Origin: JBCDCU01 sp039180865
GTDB taxonomy: Bacteria > Pseudomonadota > Alphaproteobacteria > Rhizobiales > JACESI01
DNA length: 64,000 nt
Assembly (NCBI GenBank): GCA_039180865.1
Contig: JBCDCZ010000002.1
Location: forward strand, 5,118 to 69,117
Direction: 5' to 3'
A model generated the notes under the pieces. It was not told where the DNA came from. It searched no databases and worked only from the letters and a program-made list of their open reading frames with translations. Shown one piece after another: positions 58,220-64,000 of the stretch. Position 1 is the first letter of the stretch; every line of letters begins with the position of its first letter. The translations under genes and the position numbers were made by a program.

Positions 58220-58233
58220 TTTTAGTCAAGATA
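58220..58233. promoter_or_regulatory. Motif shared by both siderophore loci (locus B copy)
   Basis: TTTTAGTCAAGATA in the AT-rich part of the 290-bp gap between the SIP and AraC genes matches the locus A copy at 44765-44778 in 12 of 14 bases. It lies 55 bp before the AraC start. The other part of the gap (57999-58200) shows no gene or clear hairpin. Confidence 0.35.
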
Positions 58234-58288
58234 TAAAGGCGATGCGGTCTGTCGCCGGAAAAGTACGCCAGAATTCAGGAAGCAGGAT

Positions 58289-59245
58289 GTGAGCGAGCCT
58301 AAATTTCCAACCACTATCGACGAAACGAATTTCGATGAATTCGAGTCGGTCGTTTCACTGGAAACACTATCCGTGCGGACGGGAGAGAATGACCCGATCG
58401 CAGCCGGTACGATGCATTTCGTGCAACCGAACGATATGACGGCAATCCTGGTCATGGAGATAACAGGTGTGCGGCCGTTTGAAACAACGATGGAGGCCGA
58501 GCCCGGATTGGTCCTTGAACTGCGCCTTGCCGGAGAAACAACGTCGATTAAATGCGGAGCTGATTCCACAGAATATATCGATAAAGCAGGCGACCTTATC
58601 TTGCGAGGATCCCGCGATAAAACGCGGTGGCACGTGCATGGAACTCAACAATCGCTCCTGCGTTCCGTAAATATTCGATTTCATAAAGAATACTTTAGAG
58701 GCCTTATGAGTAGAGCGCCTTCACTCTCCATCTGGGGACTTCAGACAATAAACTCTGAGCTCAACAGGACGTTTTGCATTTCGCCAGTTCTTCACGTCTA
58801 TGCGCAAAGAATGTTTGAGCTTGCGAAAACAAAATCTGGCGAAAACGACCTTTTAATTGAAGCCATTTCCATGCAGATTCTCCACATGATCTGGAAGACG
58901 GCAAAGGTCGAAGCCGGGACAACACAAAACGGCAAAGCCATTTCCATTGCAGCCTATGCCTCCGATATGATTGACAGCCACCCTACGGTTAAATTGAGCA
59001 TTCGCGATGTATCGAAAGCGTGCCGGGTCAGCGAGACAAATCTGAAGAAGCAGTTCCAGGCCAAATACGGCGTCTCGATCGGGCGATACATGCGAACAAA
59101 ACGCATGGAAAGAGCGGCTGAAATGCTGCAGGGGGACAGTGTGATTTCAGAGGTTGCGACGATACTCGGCTATAGCAGTCCGGAAGCATTCGCACGTGCT
59201 TTTCGCCAGCATTTTGGTTGTTCCCCGAGCGCATTTCAGAACTAA
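58289..59245 (+). CDS. AraC-family regulator (siderophore-locus B, PchR-like)
   Basis: This is a 318-residue regulator. The C-terminal AraC-type domain is at about residues 220-318 (LSIRDVSKACRVSETNLKKQFQAKYGVSIGRYMRTKRMERAAEML, then VISEVATILGYSSPEAFARAFRQHFGCSPSAFQ). The N-terminal half has strands MHFVQPNDMTAILVMEIT and TRWHVHGTQQS, as seen in PchR/YbtA-type siderophore-responsive activators. It would switch on the receptor gene 107 bp downstream and the divergent SIP-MFS unit. The start is GTG 58289. It is only distantly related to the locus A AraC protein. Confidence 0.9.
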   Translation: MSEPKFPTTIDETNFDEFESVVSLETLSVRTGENDPIAAGTMHFVQPNDMTAILVMEITGVRPFETTMEAEPGLVLELRLAGETTSIKCGADSTEYIDKAGDLILRGSRDKTRWHVHGTQQSLLRSVNIRFHKEYFRGLMSRAPSLSIWGLQTINSELNRTFCISPVLHVYAQRMFELAKTKSGENDLLIEAISMQILHMIWKTAKVEAGTTQNGKAISIAAYASDMIDSHPTVKLSIRDVSKACRVSETNLKKQFQAKYGVSIGRYMRTKRMERAAEMLQGDSVISEVATILGYSSPEAFARAFRQHFGCSPSAFQN

Positions 59246-59352
59246 ACTGTTAGATTTAATGCCGTAAATGATAGGCCCACTCGATAGACACCGGGTTTTA
59301 CCGCCTGCATTCATACTCTCCGCAGGTGTTACTTGGGAACGGTGGGGACGAC

Positions 59353-61443
59353 ATGCGTTTGGGGAAACAGACGAGAACTATACTTGGCATTCTTTTGTGC
59401 TCAACAGCCTTGGCGCAGGGGGTCGGCGCACAAACAAACGATATTGAATTGAAACCAATCACTATTACCGGTGAGCGGGTCGAGCGCACGGTCTTCGAGA
59501 CGCCGTCTTCAGTTGTAGCCATACCGGGCGAAGACCTGGATGAAACTCCGGCGATACAGAATGTCGAAGATGTGTTGGAGGATATTCCGAATGTTACGGT
59601 CTTCGGCGCCTCGAACGAAGGACCAGTGATCCGCGGTCTCCAGACGGGCGGTCCTCTATCCGGCGCTCCGTCTTTTCTGGCCGGAACGTTACCACGCGCC
59701 GTTTTGACCATCGACGGCCGGATTTTGAGTTTCAGCGAATTCATCTTCGGAACGAGCTCTGTCTACGATCTGGAGCGCATAGAAGTCTTTCGCGGACCGC
59801 AAACCACTTCGCAAGGCACCAACGCGATTGCTGGTGCTTTTTACATAACGACAAAAGATCCGACCTATGACCTTGAGTTTTCAAGCCGCGCACGGGCAAG
59901 CAACTTTGACGGCTTTCAAGGTTCGGCGCATGTCAATGTCCCGCTCGTTCAGAACGAACTCGCGTTCAGGGCAGCGTTCGACTATCGCCAACGCGATACA
60001 TTTATTGAACTTGATACCCCGGGACAGTTGCTGATCGATGAGGTGTTCCGGTTTGAGCAGCTTACCGGCCGAGCCAAATTGCTTTGGGAACCGGTCGCCA
60101 TTCCGGACTTACAGGCAAAGCTGACCTACTCACACACCGAGACAAGCTCACCGCAAACCGAGCTGGTTGACGAACCATTCGAGGAACTCACGCGCACGAC
60201 CAATCCCGACCCCTCGGCCTTCACGACCGAAGCCGACACAATCATCGCCGATGTCACTTACGATTTTTCCGACAATGTGTCATTGACCAGCAAATTTTAT
60301 TGGTCGCAATTCGATTCCGCGCGACTGGTCGCCGATCCGAATACGGGTGCAGCGGAAATCGCCGGTAATGACTTCACAAACGATACCCGTTTGAATTTCA
60401 GCCTTCTGGACGGTCGCCTGACAGGCGTGTCCGGGCTTTATCTGCGCCTTGTCGAACAGGACGAACTCTTCGTGTTCACCCAAACGCTGACAGATATTGA
60501 AGATCTTCGGACAGCTTTGGGGATCTATTTCGAATCCACCTATCAATTTACCGACCGGTTCGACGCAACGGCTGGTGTCAGATATCAGCTCGACAGGCAG
60601 GAGCGCGAAGGGGTCGCATTCGGAGGTGCTCCGTTTGCTGTCGATCTGGACTTCGATGAGCAATTCGATGCACTCCTGCCGAAATTCGCCGTTGGGTACA
60701 ATGTCAACGACGACCTTCGAATTGGCGGGATCGTTTCACGTGGCTTCAATCCGGGTGGCGTCAACATAAGTCTCAACACGCTGTTCTTCGGCCAACCTAA
60801 CCCGTTCTTTGAATTCGATGAGGAAACGCTTTGGAATTTCGAGTTGTTCGCGCGGGCGAGATTGTTTGATAATCGTCTTGCGCTCGATACAAACGTGTTC
60901 TTTACGGATTTCGACGATACGCAGCGCGCTTCCACGACAATTCTGCCGACCGGCATCCCTGACACGATTGTTCTGAATGCGGAAGATGCACGCAGTTTCG
61001 GATTGGAAACGGCGGCAAAGTTTCAGGCGACGGACCGGCTGAAACTTTCAGGGTCCCTTGGATTGATATCGACGGAGTTTCAGGAGTTTTCTGAGAGTAC
61101 AGCTGGAATTGTCGGCAATGAATTCCGCGGCGCGCCGACCGTAACCGGCGCTTTCGGGTTCGATTTCGAGCTTATCGATGATTTTTTCATCGGATCGAAT
61201 GTGCGATTCACATCAAGCTATTTCAGCGACGATGAAAACGATCCGGATGAGGAGATCGAAGCGTTTGCGATCGTCGATGTCAGGATGCAGTACGAGCCGC
61301 ATGACAACTTCAGGGTATTCGGTTTCGTCAACAATGTCTTCAACGAGATTACACCTGTGAACGCCAACCGCTTCGGCGCCGGTCTGGTGCTTTCGACAAC
61401 GGTACCGAGGGAATTCGGCGGCGGTGTCTCAATTAAGTTCTAG
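59353..61443 (+). CDS. TonB-dependent outer-membrane receptor (locus B)
   Basis: This is a 696-residue receptor. A signal peptide (TILGILLCSTALAQGVGAQT) precedes a TonB-box-like IELKPITIT at about residues 31-39. The plug has SNEGPVIRGLQTGG, RIEVFRGPQTTSQGTNAIAGAFYITTKDPTYDLEF, and a beta-barrel ends in SIKF. The ATG at 59353 lies after a G-rich site; a longer open frame begins at 59326 without one. The DPTYDLEF segment is shared with the receptor of locus A. It is a likely ferric-siderophore receptor because of the AraC, SIP and MFS genes beside it. Confidence 0.93.
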   Translation: MRLGKQTRTILGILLCSTALAQGVGAQTNDIELKPITITGERVERTVFETPSSVVAIPGEDLDETPAIQNVEDVLEDIPNVTVFGASNEGPVIRGLQTGGPLSGAPSFLAGTLPRAVLTIDGRILSFSEFIFGTSSVYDLERIEVFRGPQTTSQGTNAIAGAFYITTKDPTYDLEFSSRARASNFDGFQGSAHVNVPLVQNELAFRAAFDYRQRDTFIELDTPGQLLIDEVFRFEQLTGRAKLLWEPVAIPDLQAKLTYSHTETSSPQTELVDEPFEELTRTTNPDPSAFTTEADTIIADVTYDFSDNVSLTSKFYWSQFDSARLVADPNTGAAEIAGNDFTNDTRLNFSLLDGRLTGVSGLYLRLVEQDELFVFTQTLTDIEDLRTALGIYFESTYQFTDRFDATAGVRYQLDRQEREGVAFGGAPFAVDLDFDEQFDALLPKFAVGYNVNDDLRIGGIVSRGFNPGGVNISLNTLFFGQPNPFFEFDEETLWNFELFARARLFDNRLALDTNVFFTDFDDTQRASTTILPTGIPDTIVLNAEDARSFGLETAAKFQATDRLKLSGSLGLISTEFQEFSESTAGIVGNEFRGAPTVTGAFGFDFELIDDFFIGSNVRFTSSYFSDDENDPDEEIEAFAIVDVRMQYEPHDNFRVFGFVNNVFNEITPVNANRFGAGLVLSTTVPREFGGGVSIKF

Positions 61444-62070
61444 TGCTGCATTTGCGTTTCGTAGACGGCCCATAGCGGGCTCCGGTCTCGATGACAGATT
61501 CGCCTTGCTCTTTGACCGCCCGAGAACGGGGGTCTTGTGAACGATTGGAAAGTACGGAGCTTTTCACTTTTGAGGGAAAGCCGTGAAGGCGGATTTGAGA
61601 AAAAAGCAATGCCCTGTTTAGCTTGTGTAGAGCCGCCTGACGTCGATCAGCGTGAGGTTCATCGGCCGGTCTCGCCAGCGCCTCAATACGGCATACCCGA
61701 AGCGGAAACTGGAAAACCGGCCCCTAGGCCATGAAGGTGCGCTAACGCGATACCTTACAGATCTTCAATTTTTTCCGGGAACAGCAGCGATAATTTCGGA
61801 TCGGCTCGGAATGGCAAGTTCCTGTCTACCCAGTTGAAAATGCCCGCCCACCCAACGAAACGCTGCCGGAACGCGCCTTCAGCGACCTAACCCAACCGAC
61901 ATCACGCGATTGTTAAGCGGTGTAACAGTGTCGGCCGGCAGCCGCTCTACGTTAACCTACCTATAGAAAATACCACAAGAAAAGCAGGACACTACCGCCA
62001 GGAGAACCGCACGAGAGCGTCGGAGGACAACGCTACGTAACACCCAACCCTTTAGATAAGGCGGATAGAC
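61444..62070. other. Gene-free stretch between receptor and universal stress protein genes
   Basis: This 627-bp region holds only short open frames (for example 61537-61734) with no recognisable product or good ribosome site. The promoter of the stress-protein gene should lie in the last 120 bp. No strong terminator, repeat or RNA gene was recognised. Confidence 0.5.
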
Positions 62071-62508
62071 ATGTCAGCAAAGATCGTCGTCGGAATCGAT
62101 GGAGGCGAGTCGGGAAACCGCGCCATCCAGTTTGCCATAAAACAAGGGCGGCGAATGGACGCCTGCGAGCTGATCCTCGTCTATGTCATTGAATGGTCTC
62201 CCTTCACTTTCCAAACGCCGGAAGAAAACGAACAGCGCCACAAACGCCGTGAAGAAGAGATTTCTGCCGCGCAAGAACGCATTGTCGATCCGGCCGTTGC
62301 AAGTCTTGCAGACTCGGGCCTCCCCGTCCGCGGTATCGTCAAGCATGGCGATGTTGCTGAAACGCTAGACCGCATCGCGACCCAGGAGGGCGCCGATCAG
62401 ATTGTCGTGGCGAAAAAGTCTGATGTGGGCCTCGCGTCGCGTATTTTTGGCTCGTCTACGGTCAATCTGGTCATGCATGCCAGTATTCCTGTCACTGTTG
62501 TTGCGTGA
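62071..62508 (+). CDS. Universal stress protein (Usp) family protein
   Basis: This is a 145-residue Usp-fold protein. IVVGIDGGESGNRAIQFAIKQGR begins the fold, VIEWSPFTF follows, then GIVKHGDVAETLDRIATQEGADQIVVAKKSDVG. The glycine motif GLASRIFGSSTVNLVMHASIPVTVV is the nucleotide-binding part (family G-2x-G-9x-G-S/T; here partly altered). Usp proteins bind ATP or act as stress chaperones in the cytoplasm. Its stop is 10 bp before the AGCS symporter start, so the two genes are surely one transcript. A role in tuning the transporter is possible. Confidence 0.92.
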   Translation: MSAKIVVGIDGGESGNRAIQFAIKQGRRMDACELILVYVIEWSPFTFQTPEENEQRHKRREEEISAAQERIVDPAVASLADSGLPVRGIVKHGDVAETLDRIATQEGADQIVVAKKSDVGLASRIFGSSTVNLVMHASIPVTVVA

Positions 62509-62518
62509 GGATCGAGCC

Positions 62519-64000
62519 ATGAAAAAGATAATTGGTACTATCGCGTCGTCCTCAACCATATGGGCGCTCACAACCCCGGCCGCTTTTGCGCAAGAGGCAA
62601 AGGGCATCGACGAGACCGTGAACGAATTATTCGCCACGGTCACGGGTCCCTTCGTCAGTTTCATCTTCTCGTCGCTCCCCGGAACCAATTTCCCATGGAT
62701 TGTCATGTGGCTGGTTATCGCCGCCACAGTCTTCACCCTTTATTTCGGGTTTATCCAGTTGCGCGCATTCTGGCATTCGATCCAACTGGTCAAAGGCGAC
62801 TATTCGGACCCGGATGATGCCGGCGAGGTCAGTCATTTCCAAGCCTTGGCGACAGCGCTTTCCGGCACCGTCGGACTTGGCAATATTGCTGGCGTCGCGG
62901 TCGCCGTTGGGATTGGCGGTCCGGGGGCCACGTTCTGGATGATCATGGCCGGGCTTCTCGGCATGGCCTCCAAATTCACCGAATGCACCCTTGGCGTGAA
63001 ATACCGCAACGAATATGCTGACGGAACCGTCTCGGGCGGGCCGATGTATTACATGTCCAAGGGATTTGCCGAGCGTGGCGCCCCGGGGGGCAAGATCCTT
63101 GCGGTGATGTTCTCGGTCTTCTGTATTCTCGGTGCGCTCGGTGGCGGCAACATGTTTCAGGCCAATCAGGCGCACGCCCAGATTTCCAGCATAGTCGGCG
63201 ATTATCCGGGCTGGATTACGGGTATCGTATTCGCCGCGGTGGTGTTTGCCGTGATCGTTGGAGGCATCAAGTCGATTGCCCGGGTGACGGAAAAAGTGGT
63301 GCCCTTTATGGGCGTCATGTATGTCGCGGCGGCGATCGTCATCATCCTGATGAATGCGGACAAGATCGGCTGGGCTTTCGGGCAGATCTTTGAAGGGGCC
63401 TTTACCGGGCTTGGTGTTGCCGGCGGTTTTGTGGGCGCGCTCATCCAGGGCTTCCGCCGCGCCGCGTTTTCGAACGAAGCAGGTGTCGGCTCTGCGGCTA
63501 TTGCCCATTCGGCTGTCCGGACCAAAGAGCCCATCACAGAAGGCTTCGTGTCGCTGCTTGAACCGTTCATCGACACCGTTGTGATTTGCACCATGACGGC
63601 GCTTGTCATCATCATCACAGGCCAGCTCGTCCAGGATGCGGAAACAGGTCTCTACCTTCTGAACGAGGCCGGAACTGCGATCCAGACGGTTGACGGCAAT
63701 TCAGGGGTCTCATTGACGTCCGCAGCCTTTGCTTCGGCGTTCTCGTGGTTCCCGTTCATTCTCGCAATTGCGGTCGTCTTGTTTGCCTTCTCAACCATGA
63801 TTTCGTGGTCCTATTACGGGCTCAAGGCGTGGACCTATCTCTTCGGCGAAGGCAAGATAACGGAACTGGTTTTCAAGGTTATCTTCTGCATCTTCGTCGT
63901 TATTGGTGCAGCAGCAAGCCTTGGACCTGTGATCGATTTCTCCGATGCCGCTATTTTCGCAATGGCCGTCGTCAATATCGTTGCGCTTTATGTGCTCATG
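62519..64000 (+). CDS. AGCS sodium:alanine/amino-acid symporter (3' end cut by window)
   Basis: This is a sodium-coupled amino-acid symporter of the AGCS (DagA) family, with 494 codons visible and the frame open at the right edge. An N-terminal segment of about 25 residues ending AFAQE looks like a signal peptide, which is unusual for some family members but frequent in marine bacteria. LSGTVGLGNIAGVAVAVGIGGPGA and ASKFTECTLGVKYRNE are family signatures, as is FRRAAFSNEAGVGSAAIAH. About nine membrane helices are visible. It probably imports alanine or glycine. ATG 62519 lies 10 bp after the stress-protein stop. Confidence 0.93.
   Translation, partial: MKKIIGTIASSSTIWALTTPAAFAQEAKGIDETVNELFATVTGPFVSFIFSSLPGTNFPWIVMWLVIAATVFTLYFGFIQLRAFWHSIQLVKGDYSDPDDAGEVSHFQALATALSGTVGLGNIAGVAVAVGIGGPGATFWMIMAGLLGMASKFTECTLGVKYRNEYADGTVSGGPMYYMSKGFAERGAPGGKILAVMFSVFCILGALGGGNMFQANQAHAQISSIVGDYPGWITGIVFAAVVFAVIVGGIKSIARVTEKVVPFMGVMYVAAAIVIILMNADKIGWAFGQIFEGAFTGLGVAGGFVGALIQGFRRAAFSNEAGVGSAAIAHSAVRTKEPITEGFVSLLEPFIDTVVICTMTALVIIITGQLVQDAETGLYLLNEAGTAIQTVDGNSGVSLTSAAFASAFSWFPFILAIAVVLFAFSTMISWSYYGLKAWTYLFGEGKITELVFKVIFCIFVVIGAAASLGPVIDFSDAAIFAMAVVNIVALYVLM

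Noticed and set aside
62627..63508. Long minus-strand frame of 293 codons
   Set aside because: It is antisense to the AGCS symporter; the product is His/Asp/Arg-rich with no family likeness, as expected for the complement of a GC-rich membrane gene.

Overview
The window reads as chromosome from a Gram-negative alphaproteobacterium, probably aquatic or marine. This rests on TonB-dependent receptors, a delta-class carbonic anhydrase, a DUF1194 von Willebrand protein, an RTX exoprotein, ECF sigma/anti-sigma control and moderately high GC with short intergenic gaps. It holds 63 protein-coding genes, two of them cut by the window ends. I saw no rRNA, tRNA, CRISPR array, transposase or phage gene. 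Species cannot be named from this sequence alone.

Layout. Positions 1-16 kb are mostly small divergent units in which a regulator (LysR, XRE/MmyB-like, MarR, TetR) faces its likely target: TauE/SafE exporter, NTF2-fold proteins, tautomerase, SDR, DUF5519 protein, DUF4345 protein. Among them lies a minus-strand operon DUF5996 - GNAT - metallo-hydrolase - thiazoline-carboxylate-hydrolase-like gene (9.9-12.8 kb). At 16.9-19.9 kb a YbjN-fold, chaperone-like protein precedes a 756-residue asparagine-rich repeat protein of unknown function. From 20 to 28 kb come an F420-type dinucleotide reductase, an ECF sigma/anti-sigma pair facing a DUF4399 protein, a delta carbonic anhydrase, and a LysR-linked SDR with two Rid proteins. 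A 4-kb RTX/beta-helix exoprotein gene occupies 28.8-32.8 kb. It is followed by an SDR with two exported NTF2-fold proteins, a tandem pair of exported metallo-beta-lactamase-fold hydrolases (one Tat, one Sec) with a TetR regulator, a LysE exporter, and a GAF-PAS-PAS-GGDEF-EAL signalling protein.

The most striking part is 43.8-61.4 kb. Two paralogous iron-siderophore uptake loci flank a zinc-related segment. Locus A is AraC / TonB receptor / one polypeptide joining an RhtX/FptX-like MFS permease to a siderophore-interacting flavoreductase. Locus B has the same four functions as separate genes: MFS, SIP reductase, AraC, TonB receptor. The inferred pathway is outer-membrane uptake by the receptor, inner-membrane import by the MFS part, and cytoplasmic reductive iron release by the SIP part. 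Between the loci lies an Rrf2 regulator facing a translationally coupled operon of a COG0523 metallochaperone GTPase, a DUF1826 protein and a class III alcohol dehydrogenase that has lost three of the four structural-zinc cysteines. This suggests a zinc-economy module. The window ends with a universal stress protein and the start of an AGCS sodium:amino-acid symporter.

Several divergent promoters carry clear inverted repeats beside their regulator genes: TetR sites at 16.4 and 38.6 kb, an XRE-linked site at 3.2 kb, an ECF-linked site at 23.1 kb and an Rrf2-linked site at 54.1 kb. These are testable operator predictions.
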